DNA of 64,000 nucleotides from Acidobacteria bacterium Ga0077534 (GCA_001464455.1 LNEI01000024.1:1-64000); one strand, 5' to 3'; positions 7,022 through 16,646 are shown, counted from the stretch's first letter. The notes: a model not told the origin generated them from the sequence alone. Program-made: numbers and translations.

Positions 7022-9220
7022 ATGCGTAGCGGGGACAACAACTTACGAAGGATCGGCGGGTTCGCCGTCGACTTAGATCGGCGAATATTGTGGGTTAACG
7101 AAGGACCCGCTGATCTACCCGTAAAGGCGGTCGAGTTGCTATGTGCTCTCGTGGAGCGGGAAGGCGAGGTTGTTTCAAAAGATGAGCTCCTCGAACGCGT
7201 TTGGCCCGGCACCTATGTTGAAGAAGGAGTTCTTTCGCAAAATGTTTACCTGCTGAGAAAGATCTTCAAGCAGCATGGTCTTCCAGACGATCTGATCCAG
7301 ACGGTGGCCCGTCGCGGTTATCGATTCATTGAGGGAGCTTCTGAACGACAGATGCCCGATATTACGATAGAGCGCGAGATCATCGAGCAAACATCGATAA
7401 CTGAGCGGGAATATGTTGAGGAACCTGAGATCGTCGGCAACGCCTGGCCGCAGCGGTCCCGAGTTGCATTTGCCGCCGTCGGCGTTGCGATCCTGATTGG
7501 AGCGGTCGGCCTTTATTTTGCTTTGATCACGAATGCGGGCCCTGCTGCCCCATCGGTTGCCGACCCGAACGTTCGTCTTTCGTATGAAAAGATCACCGCA
7601 TCGGGACGTGCGTTTTATGTCGGCCTCTCGCCGGACAATGAAAACGCGGCGTACGTACTGCATACAGCCGACAACAAGTACGCTCTCAGCCTCTACCACC
7701 TAGCTTCAAAGAGTGAGACAACCATCATTCAGCCGCAGGAAGAGCAGATACTCAACATTCAGTTCTCACCGGATGGAAACAGCATTTACTACGCCGGGCT
7801 TCAGGGAGACCTAAAAAAGAGTATCTACCGCATACCGATCTACGGCGGCACTCCACAGCTAATTACTCGTGAGTTAACCCACCATTACATGCTCTCACCC
7901 GATGGCGAATGGGTGGCATATTATCGGCGAGTTCCTGAAAATGAAGAGCATCACCTCGAGATCTGCAGGTCTCGCGACGGGAGTGAAAAGCGAACGATCA
8001 CGGTACGACGCGGTACAGAGGGATTTATCATCTGGGGAGCTGCCCCTGCGTGGTCGCCCGACGGAAAAAGGTTTGCAGCTGCCGCTTTTACCAAAAAAGA
8101 ACCAGGCGAACGCGGCCGGGTACACCTGGTCGAGATAGATATCTCTACGGGGGCACACAAAGACATCCCCGCACCGGATTGGCACGCTGCGCATCAACCT
8201 TACTGGGCCCCGAACGGCGAAGCCCTCTATGTCATGGTCCGTGAGGATCAGGGAGATCCGATGCAGCTTTGGTATCTTGACCACCGGACTGGGGCGGCCC
8301 GGAATATCACCAACGATGACAACGATTATCGCGAGTTTCGCGTCGCGTCCGACGGATCGTTCATCATGGCGTCGACGTGGACAAAATCAGAGAATCTTTT
8401 CCTTGTCCCGGTCGACGATCCGGACAGCGCGCGGCAGCTTACCTTTGACGATGATCGGCCGAACGGGGCAACCGCTCTCGCGTGGACCCGCGACGGGCGT
8501 TCGCTCGTTTTTTCGAAAGCGGAGGGCATCGGCCTCGGGAACTTATGGCGGATGGACATAGATTCTTTAGCTCAGCGGCAGCTTACTTTTGATAAAGGAG
8601 CATTCCCGCATTATGCCGATGTAACACCGGACGGTCGATCGGTCGTATTCGGTTACAACAAGACTGGTAAGTGGCACATCTGGCAGGTCGATCTTGACGG
8701 CGACGACCTTAAACAGATCACCAATGGAAATTACGAAGCCGCACCGGAGATCTCGCCGGATGGCAAGTGGCTATACTACCTCTCCGATGGCCTGCAAAAG
8801 CGTCCGATCGAAGGCGGCGAGCCGGTCAAGCTGATGGGCAAGGGCCCAGGGACGGTGCGTGTTTCGCCGGCAGACCCCTCTGTGTTTGCAGCTTATTTCA
8901 ACGACCGCAACGAAAAAGAAAAGAACCCCTGGAGATACGTGCTTTTTTCGGGACCTGACCTAAGTAAGTATCGGGATCTAAACATTCCCGCGACTGTTTT
9001 CTTCGAGTGGAAACCTGATGGCAGCGGCATCTATTACATAGATAATGGAGAGAGCTTCAGCAATATTTGGTTCGTCAACTCGGTCGACCTCAGCAGGTAT
9101 CAAATTACTAAGTTTACCGACCAGAAGATCGGAAACTTCAGCGTATCGCCAGACGGGAAAACATTCGCGATATCGAGGGGTTCGGCCATTGGCAACATAC
9201 TGAAGCTCGTGCCTAAGTAA
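7022..9220 (+). CDS. Membrane-anchored wHTH regulator with TolB/PD40 sensor domain
   Basis: 732-residue protein of a type abundant in Acidobacteriota. Residues about 8-103 form an OmpR/CadC-type winged helix (LPVKAVELLCALVEREGEVV, then SKDELLERVWPGTYVEEGVL, ending RRGYRFIE). One transmembrane helix lies at about 148-169. The rest (about 190-732) is extracytoplasmic and built of PD40/TolB-like beta-propeller repeats, recognisable by recurring LSPDGEWVAYY, FSPDGNSIYYAG and ISPDGKWLYYLS blades. By analogy with CadC it may sense a periplasmic signal and bind DNA directly. It is divergent from the fibre gene, with about 120 bases of promoter region between 6902 and 7021. No strong ribosome-binding site. 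Confidence 0.85.
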   Translation: MRSGDNNLRRIGGFAVDLDRRILWVNEGPADLPVKAVELLCALVEREGEVVSKDELLERVWPGTYVEEGVLSQNVYLLRKIFKQHGLPDDLIQTVARRGYRFIEGASERQMPDITIEREIIEQTSITEREYVEEPEIVGNAWPQRSRVAFAAVGVAILIGAVGLYFALITNAGPAAPSVADPNVRLSYEKITASGRAFYVGLSPDNENAAYVLHTADNKYALSLYHLASKSETTIIQPQEEQILNIQFSPDGNSIYYAGLQGDLKKSIYRIPIYGGTPQLITRELTHHYMLSPDGEWVAYYRRVPENEEHHLEICRSRDGSEKRTITVRRGTEGFIIWGAAPAWSPDGKRFAAAAFTKKEPGERGRVHLVEIDISTGAHKDIPAPDWHAAHQPYWAPNGEALYVMVREDQGDPMQLWYLDHRTGAARNITNDDNDYREFRVASDGSFIMASTWTKSENLFLVPVDDPDSARQLTFDDDRPNGATALAWTRDGRSLVFSKAEGIGLGNLWRMDIDSLAQRQLTFDKGAFPHYADVTPDGRSVVFGYNKTGKWHIWQVDLDGDDLKQITNGNYEAAPEISPDGKWLYYLSDGLQKRPIEGGEPVKLMGKGPGTVRVSPADPSVFAAYFNDRNEKEKNPWRYVLFSGPDLSKYRDLNIPATVFFEWKPDGSGIYYIDNGESFSNIWFVNSVDLSRYQITKFTDQKIGNFSVSPDGKTFAISRGSAIGNILKLVPK

Positions 9221-9276
9221 AAAGAGCGGCGACTCTCAGCCTCTTTGGCGGCGGGCTTTCTGATACAATTTCATTC

Positions 9277-10290
9277 ATGAAGCAGAGAATTATTTTGGCC
9301 GTGATGTTCTCGATCTTGCTCGGCTGCAGTTCGGCATATGGGCAGTGGGCGAAACAGATCGTTGATACAAAAGCTGGTTTTCGGGGGCTTTCGGTTGTCA
9401 GCGAGAAGGTCGTTTGGGCGAGCGGCACAGGCGGCACGGTCGTGCGAACCGTTGACGGTGGGGCGACGTGGAAGGTGATGACGGTTCCCGGCGGTGAGAA
9501 GCTGGATTTTCGCGACATCGAGGCTTTTGACGAAAAGACGGCTTATATTTTGAGCATTGGCAATGGTGACAGTTCGCGTATCTATAAAACGGTGGACGGC
9601 GGGGCGACATGGAAGGAGCAGTTCATTAACGAGAAAAAAGAGGCTTTTTTTGACGCGATCGCCTGTTGGGACGCGAAGAATTGCCTCGCGATGAGCGACC
9701 CGGTCGAGGGGCATTACGTCCTAATAGAAACCAAAGACGGCGAGACCTGGAAAGAGATCAAAAGCAACAAAATGCCAGCCGCACGTGACGGCGAGGCCGC
9801 CTTTGCCGCAAGCGGAACGTGTTTGATCGCGAGCGGAAAGTCGACAGCGTTTCTCGTTTCCGGCGGCGATGCGGCCCGCGTCTTCCGCTCAAACGACCGC
9901 GGCCAGACATGGGACGTCGCAAACACGCCGATGATCAGCGGCACCTCGGGCAGCGGGATCTTTTCGATCGCTATGTGGGACGCAAAGAACGGCGTGCTCG
10001 TCGGCGGAAACTATGAAAAGCCGACAGAAAGCAGGGCTAACCTTGCGTTTACCAGCGACGGCGGCGTCACGTGGGCTCCGGGCAAAGGCCTCGGCGGGTA
10101 CCGTTCAGGCGTTGCCTACGTCGACAGCAAAACTATCGTCGCCGTTGGTTCGAGCGGATCCGATATTTCATCAGACGGCGGTAAGACCTGGACTAACCTT
10201 GACCAGATTAACTACAACGCAGTTCAGGCGAAAGGTAAGAAGGCAGTTTGGGCCGTTGGGGCGACGGGGTACATCGCCCGAATGCAATGA
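9277..10290 (+). CDS. Exported Ycf48/BNR-repeat beta-propeller protein
   Basis: 337-residue exported protein with a signal peptide ending SAYGQ (a lipobox-like LLGC at Cys16 makes a lipoprotein possible). The body has repeated blades of the Ycf48/BNR type: VRTVDGGATWKV, YKTVDGGATWKEQF, FRSNDRGQTWDVA, FTSDGGVTWAPG and DISSDGGKTWTNL. In cyanobacteria Ycf48 assists photosystem II assembly; in non-phototrophs the family is of unknown role, so only the fold is called. The stop overlaps the next ATG by 4 bases (ATGA). Confidence 0.8.
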   Translation: MKQRIILAVMFSILLGCSSAYGQWAKQIVDTKAGFRGLSVVSEKVVWASGTGGTVVRTVDGGATWKVMTVPGGEKLDFRDIEAFDEKTAYILSIGNGDSSRIYKTVDGGATWKEQFINEKKEAFFDAIACWDAKNCLAMSDPVEGHYVLIETKDGETWKEIKSNKMPAARDGEAAFAASGTCLIASGKSTAFLVSGGDAARVFRSNDRGQTWDVANTPMISGTSGSGIFSIAMWDAKNGVLVGGNYEKPTESRANLAFTSDGGVTWAPGKGLGGYRSGVAYVDSKTIVAVGSSGSDISSDGGKTWTNLDQINYNAVQAKGKKAVWAVGATGYIARMQ

Positions 10291-10541
10291 CCTTTGCCTG
10301 GTACGACATCATCGGAACGCTCGGAACGGCCGTCATCATTATTACGTATGTTCTGTTACAGGTCGGCCGTGTGCGGAGCGAGCAGTTGGTATATTCGCTG
10401 CTAAATGCTGCGGGTGCGACGATGATCTTGGTTTCGCTGTACTTTAATTTCAATTTTCCGGCCTTTGTGGTCGAGTTTTTTTGGTTGCTGATCAGTTTGT
10501 TTGGAATTGGGCGGTATCTAAGCCGTAAACATGACCGGTAG
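10287..10541 (+). CDS. Small CBU_0592-type membrane protein
   Basis: 84-residue membrane protein with three hydrophobic segments. It shows the pattern of the CBU_0592-like family: YDIIGTLGTAVIIITYVLLQ at the start, YSLLNAAGATMILVSL in the middle and EFFWLLISLFGIGRYL at the end. Function unknown. ATG 10287 overlaps the stop of the preceding gene (ATGA), so it is probably co-translated with it. Confidence 0.75.
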   Translation: MTFAWYDIIGTLGTAVIIITYVLLQVGRVRSEQLVYSLLNAAGATMILVSLYFNFNFPAFVVEFFWLLISLFGIGRYLSRKHDR

Positions 10542-10631
10542 GGCGTTTGTCCAAGTTTTGATCGTCGCACAACGCCTAAAGTAGGACTAACTTGCGCCAA
10601 ATACACCTCTCTATCGGTCGTGTTTCTGCCT

Positions 10632-11150
10632 ATGAAGTGGATCGTTGAAAAAGCCAGGTATCTCTCATACATTCCGATCATCGGGATGCTTATCGGCGTG
10701 CTTGCGGCGATCTATATCGGGGCTGAGAAGACTATAAAGGTGGTGCAGATCGCCGTGCTTCACCACGAGAGCAACAGTCCGACGCTGTATGTTTTGTTCG
10801 AAGCTCTCGATAGCTTTTTAGTGGCTGTGGCCCTGCTGGTCATTTCAGTCAGCCTGTACGAACTGTTCATCGGCGGCCTTAGAGTGCCGGACTGGATGCT
10901 CGTAAAGAACCTGGATGAGCTAAAGGCAAAATTTGGCTCAGTTCTCATCCCGATCATGGCTGTGAAGTTTGTCCAGAAGCTTTTACAATCTGAGAGCTCG
11001 CTTGAGACTTTATATTACGGTATCGCCATCGCTCTCGTGTCGTTTGCTCTTACGGCATTTAACTTCGTGGCGGACCGCCACAAGGAAGTTGAGCGGGCAG
11101 CCGGGACCGACACCGCTGAGATGCGAGCAGAAGATCTAAAGAAGGCATAG
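10632..11150 (+). CDS. YqhA/UPF0114 family membrane protein
   Basis: 172-residue integral membrane protein with about four helices and family motifs LVISVSLYELFIGGL and VKNLDELKAKFGSVLIPIMAVKFVQKLL, typical of YqhA (UPF0114). Function unknown. ATG 10632 is preferred, because the product then starts MKWIVEKARYLSYIP like family members; an in-frame GTG at 10620 adds four residues. The following gene starts one base after its stop. Confidence 0.85.
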   Translation: MKWIVEKARYLSYIPIIGMLIGVLAAIYIGAEKTIKVVQIAVLHHESNSPTLYVLFEALDSFLVAVALLVISVSLYELFIGGLRVPDWMLVKNLDELKAKFGSVLIPIMAVKFVQKLLQSESSLETLYYGIAIALVSFALTAFNFVADRHKEVERAAGTDTAEMRAEDLKKA

Positions 11151-11151
11151 T

Positions 11152-11610
11152 ATGCAGAATTTTATCAGCATTCCATTCAAGGCGGAGAAGCACTCGGGAC
11201 TGTCAGAGGTGAACGGCATAGCCAAGTTTTCACAGGCGGGTATCGTTTTCGAATTCGAATCGAAGCTATTTGGCCTGATCTCTGAAGGCGTGAAGGAAGC
11301 AAGGATCCCCGCTACTGAGATCCTGGATGTAAAATTTAAAAAAGGCATCTTTCGCCGCGGCGCCAAGATCAAGATCCGCACCAGATCTCTCGCCGCGATC
11401 GCCGGAATCCCAAATGATGGCGGTACGGTAACCCTAAATATCAAAGCCGCTGATTTCGACCTTGCTCAGGAAGCGATCGACAAACTGCAAACCGACCTGA
11501 CCGAACTAAAGATCGAACAAGCACAACAAGCCGCCGCCCTGCCGCCAACACACACGCCCGTCAGCGTTCTCTTTGACGAGAGCGAGGACGAGACGCAGGA
11601 ACTTAAATAG
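11152..11610 (+). CDS. Hypothetical PH-like small protein
   Basis: 152-residue soluble protein, not assigned to a named family. The first 100 residues read as alternating beta strands with phrases such as VFEFESKLFGLISEGVKEA, RIPATEILDVKFKKGIFRRG and KIKIRTRSLAAIAGIP, resembling a PH/GRAM-like barrel. A helix (FDLAQEAIDKLQTDLTELKI) and an acidic tail (DESEDETQELK) follow. Its start lies one base from the stop of the YqhA-like gene, suggesting one transcript. Confidence 0.65.
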   Translation: MQNFISIPFKAEKHSGLSEVNGIAKFSQAGIVFEFESKLFGLISEGVKEARIPATEILDVKFKKGIFRRGAKIKIRTRSLAAIAGIPNDGGTVTLNIKAADFDLAQEAIDKLQTDLTELKIEQAQQAAALPPTHTPVSVLFDESEDETQELK

Positions 11611-11725
11611 CTGATCTGTCTTTCGATCTCGCGACGCGGTTGGTCATTTTTCCAACCTTATTCAGAATTCTTAAACTATCTCCGGCATTCGCTCGTCCTA
11701 AGTCGTGTTCGGGGGTGCTGACGAT

Positions 11726-12895
11726 ATGAGATCTTCAAAAGCGACATTTGTATTGGTCGCCTTTCTTATTTTGCTCGCTGTCAGCGAAAGCACAGCACAG
11801 GGTACGTTTACGTCGATCCGTGACATCGCTTATGCGGGGGATCCGCTCGATTCCCACAAACTGGATCTGCACATACCAAACGGTGCGACGGGGCCCTTGC
11901 CGGTTGTCATATGGATCCATGGCGGTGGGTGGCAATCTGGTGACAAAACACTTGGCCCTAACAGCTTCCAACTCAGATACGCGAGAAATGGCTACGTCGT
12001 TGCGAGCCTGAATTATCGGTTGAGCAGCGAGGCCATCTTTCCTGCTCAAATTCATGATTGTAAAGCGGCCATAAGATGGCTGCGGGCCAACGCGGCTCAA
12101 TACAACCTCGATCCGACAAGATTCGGCGTCTGGGGAAGTTCCGCAGGCGGCCATCTTGCGGCGCTTGTGGGCACAACCGGCGACGTTGCCGATATGGAAG
12201 GCTCGGTCGGTGGGAATACTCAATATTCCAGCCGCGTACAGGCAGTTGTCGACTGGTACGGCCCGACTGATTTCCTTCAAATGGATTCCCATGCTCAGGC
12301 ACAGGGCTGCACCGCGAGCAATCATAATTCGGCCAACTCAGCCGAGTCGCTGCTAGTCGGGTGCCCGATCCAAACCTGCCCGGAAGCAGTCCGGCGAGCG
12401 AATCCCCTAACCTTTTACACGCCTGACGATTCGCCCTTTTTTATCCAGCACGGCACGACCGACTGCACTGTCGCGATGGGGCAGAGCCAGATCCTCCAGG
12501 CGTTATTCCAGGATCAGGGACACGATTCTGTATACACGCCGATCGCGGGGGCAGGACACGGCGGGCCTCTCTTCTCGGCTGAGTCGAACCTATTACAAGT
12601 GGATGCTTTCCTACGATCGCGATTGAGAGACTTAACGCCGCAACCCCTGTCCATTAGCGGCCGCGTTACTACTCCTGCAGGACAAGGAGTCAGGAACGTT
12701 AAAGTGTTGATCACTTCGCCTTCCGGAACTTCAGCGTCGGTCACGACGAGCTCATTCGGCTACTACCAGTTCGAGAATGTTGCCTCCGGCGACGTGTATA
12801 CGATCTCCGCCGTGTCAAAGCGTTATCGCTTTGCCCCGCGGGTTTTGCAGCCTCTAACTGATCTTACTTCGGTCGATCTGACTGGCCTTGAGTAA
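11726..12895 (+). CDS. Exported alpha/beta hydrolase (esterase) with regulatory-like C-terminal domain
   Basis: 389 residues. The signal peptide ends STAQG. The hydrolase domain shows the oxyanion motif HGGGW, the nucleophile elbow GSSAGGH, the acid in HGTTDCTV and the histidine in GAGHGG, placing it with BD-FAE/kynurenine formamidase-like esterases. The last 80 residues (SISGRVTTPAGQGVRNVKVL, then GYYQFENVASGDVYTISAVS) form a carboxypeptidase-regulatory-like beta sandwich, frequent on acidobacterial secreted proteins. ATG 11726 follows a GGGGG run; GTG 11705 in the same frame would spoil the signal peptide. Substrate unknown. Confidence 0.82.
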   Translation: MRSSKATFVLVAFLILLAVSESTAQGTFTSIRDIAYAGDPLDSHKLDLHIPNGATGPLPVVIWIHGGGWQSGDKTLGPNSFQLRYARNGYVVASLNYRLSSEAIFPAQIHDCKAAIRWLRANAAQYNLDPTRFGVWGSSAGGHLAALVGTTGDVADMEGSVGGNTQYSSRVQAVVDWYGPTDFLQMDSHAQAQGCTASNHNSANSAESLLVGCPIQTCPEAVRRANPLTFYTPDDSPFFIQHGTTDCTVAMGQSQILQALFQDQGHDSVYTPIAGAGHGGPLFSAESNLLQVDAFLRSRLRDLTPQPLSISGRVTTPAGQGVRNVKVLITSPSGTSASVTTSSFGYYQFENVASGDVYTISAVSKRYRFAPRVLQPLTDLTSVDLTGLE

Positions 12896-12997
12896 ATGAC
12901 GCCGAACAGGTGAATTTGCATCCAAAGACCTGCGTGGTGCGAAATTATAGAGTCGCGAACACTGCGACGAATTTTTCTTTTTTTTGGAGCACCACGG

Positions 12998-13516
12998 ATG
13001 ACCACTGAGCTTTCAGGGAGATCGCTTTTTTTGATCCTCTTTTTCGCTGCGTATGGGCTGTTTCTTGTTCCGGGCCTCGATCCGGTTTTTGGCCAGACAA
13101 AGGTTGAGAACTTTGGGTTAAAGGATCAAAACGATCAATACCTAGAAGTTAATTTTCCAAGTGACCGAGTGGTCGTTCTTGTATTTGGCGACCGCAAAGG
13201 CGCTGGGCAGATCGACGGTTGGTCAAAGCCTATCTACAAGGATTTTGAGGGCAAAGTGTATGTTTTTGGCATCGCGTCGCTTTCCGGTGTGCCGAGCTAC
13301 GCCCGCGGATTGGTAAGGCGATTGATAAAGCGGCAGACGTCCTTCCCGGTGCTGCTGGACTGGGGCGGCACTATCTCAAAAAGATTCAGCTATCAGAAGG
13401 ACAAAGCTCTGGTCGTTGTGGTGGGTAAAGATGGCACCGTCCTCACCACACGTAGCGGGGCCGCCTCGGCATCGGAACTTGAGAAGGTAAGTGCTGAGAT
13501 AAAAAGAAATCTTTAG
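12998..13516 (+). CDS. Exported thioredoxin-fold protein without redox cysteines
   Basis: 172 residues. A hydrophobic signal segment (FLILFFAAYGLFLVPG) precedes a domain that reads as a peroxiredoxin/thioredoxin fold: VENFGLKDQNDQYLEV, VVVLVFGDRKGAGQIDGW and KALVVVVGKDGTVLTTRSG. The position of the usual CxxC or peroxidatic Cys is occupied by GDRKGAG, so it is unlikely to be a thiol oxidoreductase; it recalls YtfJ-type proteins. GGAG lies 8-9 bases before ATG 12998. Followed by a bidirectional terminator. Confidence 0.65.
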   Translation: MTTELSGRSLFLILFFAAYGLFLVPGLDPVFGQTKVENFGLKDQNDQYLEVNFPSDRVVVLVFGDRKGAGQIDGWSKPIYKDFEGKVYVFGIASLSGVPSYARGLVRRLIKRQTSFPVLLDWGGTISKRFSYQKDKALVVVVGKDGTVLTTRSGAASASELEKVSAEIKRNL

Positions 13517-13536
13517 ATCCCGCGGTCACTAGCAAA

Positions 13537-13592
13537 AGACCGGCTGTCGAAGTCAGGCTCGTACACTATGAGCGAGGCTTCGACGCCGGTCT
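13537..13592. terminator. Bidirectional terminator between convergent genes
   Basis: 13537-13552 pairs with 13578-13592 in a 15-bp stem with one bulged base (AGACCGGC-T-GTCGAAG with CTTCGACGCCGGTCT). On the minus strand the stem is followed by TTTT, and on the plus strand by TGTTGT. It lies between the convergent genes ending at 13516 and 13622, and is strongest for the minus-strand peptidase. Confidence 0.8.
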
Positions 13593-13621
13593 TGTTGTCT
13601 GTGAAGGTTTGGGCGCAAGCT

Positions 13622-15799
13622 TTAATTCGCTAGTCGCGGGTCAGGTGTCACGGTCACTTTGTACTCTTTCGGAGGCTCGGCACCTGCAAGGTGCTTGACA
13701 AAATAATCCCAGCGCCGACGCATCATGTAATTGTTGTCGCCGGCATAGCCGTGGCGAGCGTTCGGGAAGATGATCAGGTCAAAGTCCTTATTTGCTTTTA
13801 CGAGAGCATCGACCACGAGGTAGGTATTGGACGGCGGTACATTGTCGTCCATGCCGCCATGTGAAAGGAGCAACTTGCCCTTAAGGTTTTTGGCGTAGAG
13901 CTGATTTGCTTGCTTTTCATAGTTGTCTCCGACCATCAGCCCGATGTAACGCTCGCCCCAATCGTCCTCGTAGTTGCGGTTATCATGGTTACCAGCCTGC
14001 GAAACGCCGACCTTGTAGAAATCGGGATAGCGGAACAAGGCGGCTGCCGTAGCAAAGCCGCCGCCCGAGTGCCCCCACATCCCGACGCGGTCAATATCCA
14101 TATAGGGATACTTTGCTGCAAGCTGTTTGATGCCGGCGATCTGATCTTCGAGCGTGTTGTCCGCCATGTTGCCATAGCAGGCGTCGTGGAATGATTTCGA
14201 ACGGTCCGGATTACAAGTCCCGTCGATGATCACCACAATAAACCCGAGCTCGGCCAGAGCCTGATGATCGCTTCGCGAAGCTCCAAATGCTCGCGTTCCG
14301 ACGCCCCCGCCCTGCGGGCCGGGATAGATGTAGTTTACGATCGGGTACTTTTTCGACGGATCGAGATTGGTCGGCGTAAACATCAGGCCGTACAGATCCC
14401 ATTTATTGTTTCGATCTTTTACAGTGATCGGCATCGGGGGCTTCCAGCCGGCGGCTTTCAAGCGTGTGATGTCGACCTTTTCGAGCTCAGCTATCAGGCG
14501 GCCGTTCATGTCGCGAAGTACCGAGGTCTGCGGAACGTCCGGCTTGGAGAAACTGTCAACAAAATATCTGCCGTCAGGCGACAAGGAAACCTGATGCGTG
14601 CCATCCTCAGGCGTCAGCAATGAAAGCCCATTGCCGTCGAAATTGATCTTGTAGAAGTGCGAGAAATAGGGATCGCGTCCCGGTTCGCGGCCATTAGCTT
14701 CGAAGTAGATGGTTCGGGCCGCTTCATCGACCTTGAGGATGCGCGTCACGACCCAATTTCCCTTGGTTATCTGGTTCTTTACGCGGCCTGTAGCTAGGTC
14801 GTAAAGGTACAGATGACCCCAATCGTCGCGTTCCGAATACCAGATCGCCTCGTTGGTTGCAGGGAAATAGTGCCAATTTTCCTCACCCTGGCCGGATTCG
14901 TATTGGGTCGCGACCTTTTCCTCAAAAACTTCGCGGATATCGCCGGTTGCAACGTCCGCTATCCGGAATTTCGCTTCCTTATGTGCTCGATCGGTCGATA
15001 CGAAGGCGATCTTTGTCGCATCGGGGCTCCATCGGACATCGCCCCACGAACCGCCGCAGACTATGTCGTCGCAGAGCGTGCCGCGGCGATCATCGGCATT
15101 CATCTTAAACTTGACCATCCGTCCCGTCTCGACATCGATGACATTTCTATAGATCTTAATGATCTCCTTGTCCTGCGGCAGCGGGTATTTCCATGCCTCG
15201 AGCCGCGGTGCGCCGACGTTGGTCGAAGTAAGGTACATATCGCTGACGTGCCGCTGGTCCTGCTGATAGGTCGCGATCTTTTTCGAATCAGGCGACCAGA
15301 GGACAACAGGCCTGTCACTCTTTCTCCAGCCGGCGTTGTCCGTAGCGTAGCCAAAATCCTTTACGCCGTCGGTCGTAAGCTGAGTTTCTTTTCCGCTCGC
15401 AACATCCTTTACCCACAGGTTCCAATCCTTGATGTAAACCTGCTTCTTGCCGTCAGGCGATGTCGAAACGTTCGCTCCGCCTCGCTGCGGCCCGGCTGGG
15501 GCCGGCGGAGCGGGGATGCCAAGATCAGCCTGTCTAGCCGCCGTCTTTCTCGTTCCCGTCGCTGGGTCGAAAAGCACAAACTCTCGAGCGGTCGGCGTCA
15601 TTGCGACGTACCAAAAGCGGCCGTCGGGCAGCCAGTTCGGCCGTACAGCGGCACGATCGACAAGCGGGGCCGTGCCAAATGCCAGCATTTTAACGGCACG
15701 ATCGTAATCTGCCGCTGTAAGCACAGGTTTCTGTGCTGATACCTGCTGAGTGATGAAGAAGGAAACGAGTAGAACGAGTGAGATCGAGAATCTTTTCAT
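13622..15799 (-). CDS. Exported dipeptidyl peptidase IV-like S9 peptidase
   Basis: 725-residue exported serine peptidase. A signal peptide (ending QQVSAQ) precedes a DPP-IV N-terminal propeller with recurring SPDGK/SPDSKK/SPDATK blades, then a prolyl-oligopeptidase catalytic domain with the nucleophile in GHSGGG (Ser578), the acid in HGGMDDNVPP and the histidine in NARHGYAGD. It would release dipeptides from proline-containing peptides in the periplasm. The order and length fit bacterial DPP-IV. It has its own terminator at 13537-13592 and is divergent from the DUF4242 gene. Confidence 0.9.
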   Translation of the reverse strand: MKRFSISLVLLVSFFITQQVSAQKPVLTAADYDRAVKMLAFGTAPLVDRAAVRPNWLPDGRFWYVAMTPTAREFVLFDPATGTRKTAARQADLGIPAPPAPAGPQRGGANVSTSPDGKKQVYIKDWNLWVKDVASGKETQLTTDGVKDFGYATDNAGWRKSDRPVVLWSPDSKKIATYQQDQRHVSDMYLTSTNVGAPRLEAWKYPLPQDKEIIKIYRNVIDVETGRMVKFKMNADDRRGTLCDDIVCGGSWGDVRWSPDATKIAFVSTDRAHKEAKFRIADVATGDIREVFEEKVATQYESGQGEENWHYFPATNEAIWYSERDDWGHLYLYDLATGRVKNQITKGNWVVTRILKVDEAARTIYFEANGREPGRDPYFSHFYKINFDGNGLSLLTPEDGTHQVSLSPDGRYFVDSFSKPDVPQTSVLRDMNGRLIAELEKVDITRLKAAGWKPPMPITVKDRNNKWDLYGLMFTPTNLDPSKKYPIVNYIYPGPQGGGVGTRAFGASRSDHQALAELGFIVVIIDGTCNPDRSKSFHDACYGNMADNTLEDQIAGIKQLAAKYPYMDIDRVGMWGHSGGGFATAAALFRYPDFYKVGVSQAGNHDNRNYEDDWGERYIGLMVGDNYEKQANQLYAKNLKGKLLLSHGGMDDNVPPSNTYLVVDALVKANKDFDLIIFPNARHGYAGDNNYMMRRRWDYFVKHLAGAEPPKEYKVTVTPDPRLAN

Positions 15800-15966
15800 G
15801 GTTAAATCTGATGTTGTGTAATCTCTGACGCGGCGTCGATCATTTATGGTTTTCCGTTATTCTAACCGAAGTCACGAAATTGTCACGCCGCACGCGGGCA
15901 CGTCTTCTGATAAAATTGGGAAGATCAAGCAATATCCTAAATAATACGTATATCGGAGGAAAAAGT

Positions 15967-16242
15967 ATGCCTAAATATGTGATCGAACGCGATATTCCAG
16001 GAGTCGGGGCATCGACGGCTGACGCTCTACAAGCAGTGTCGCAGACCTCGTGCAGCGTTTTGAACGAACTCGGCCCGCAGATCCAGTGGATCCAAAGCTA
16101 TGTGACCGACGATAAGATCTACTGCGTCTACATCGCTCCAAACGAGGAAATGATCCGCGAACACGCATCGCGCGGCGGTTTTCCCGCTAACCGCATCTCT
16201 GAGGTACGAAATGTGATCGACCCGACAACCGCCGAAGCCTGA
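15967..16242 (+). CDS. DUF4242 (SCO4226-like) protein
   Basis: 91-residue small protein of the DUF4242 family, whose studied Streptomyces member SCO4226 binds nickel in a ferredoxin-like fold. Typical phrases are VIERDIPGVG, QWIQSYVTDDKIYCVYIAP and EHASRGGFPANRISEVR. ATG 15967 follows a clear GGAGGAA site; the frame is open further upstream but without such a signal. Its TGA overlaps the next ATG by one base. Confidence 0.85.
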   Translation: MPKYVIERDIPGVGASTADALQAVSQTSCSVLNELGPQIQWIQSYVTDDKIYCVYIAPNEEMIREHASRGGFPANRISEVRNVIDPTTAEA

Positions 16243-16646
16243 TGAAACCGAAGGAAAAAGATCTCGGACGGATCGTGGCCGTTTATGGCATAGCCGCGAT
16301 CCACGTTCAACGCGCCGTCTTTATGGCGGTACTTTCGTTTATGTTCTTCCTGGCGATGATGTTCGCCTTTTACATTCTCCAAAGCGCCCTTTATTTCCTG
16401 CTTTCGACAGCTTTTCTCATTATCTATCTGCTGACGATGTTCTCGTTCGTGATGCAGCGAAAGAAGCACTTCGAGATCTTCGAAAACGGCTTCCGATACA
16501 AAAAGCAGAACGTTTTGTGGGAGGAGATCAGTGAAGTCGATCAGGCAGGAACGATCTCGCTGAGAGACGGAAAGCCGATCACGGTGCCTAAGACGATCAA
16601 TGAATTTGATAGGTTGATCGCCGTGTTGCAAGCGAAGGCATCCTGA
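16242..16646 (+). CDS. Membrane protein with PH-like tail
   Basis: 134 residues. Two adjacent hydrophobic helices (AVFMAVLSFMFFLAMMFAFY and LYFLLSTAFLIIYLLTMFSF) are followed by a short cytoplasmic domain with HFEIFENGFRYKKQNVLWEEI, a phrase typical of YcxB/bacterial-PH-like membrane proteins. Function unknown. Its start overlaps the stop of the DUF4242 gene (TGATG), so the two are probably co-translated. Confidence 0.7.
   Translation: MKPKEKDLGRIVAVYGIAAIHVQRAVFMAVLSFMFFLAMMFAFYILQSALYFLLSTAFLIIYLLTMFSFVMQRKKHFEIFENGFRYKKQNVLWEEISEVDQAGTISLRDGKPITVPKTINEFDRLIAVLQAKAS

Noticed and set aside
9221-9276. Possible terminator AAAGAG..CTCTTT after the wHTH regulator
   Set aside because: Stem of six weak pairs with a long loop and no T-run.
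14813-15739. 308-codon open frame on the plus strand
   Set aside because: Fully antisense to the DPP-IV-like gene, which has signal peptide and catalytic motifs; the plus frame reads as low-quality Arg/Ser-rich protein without domains.
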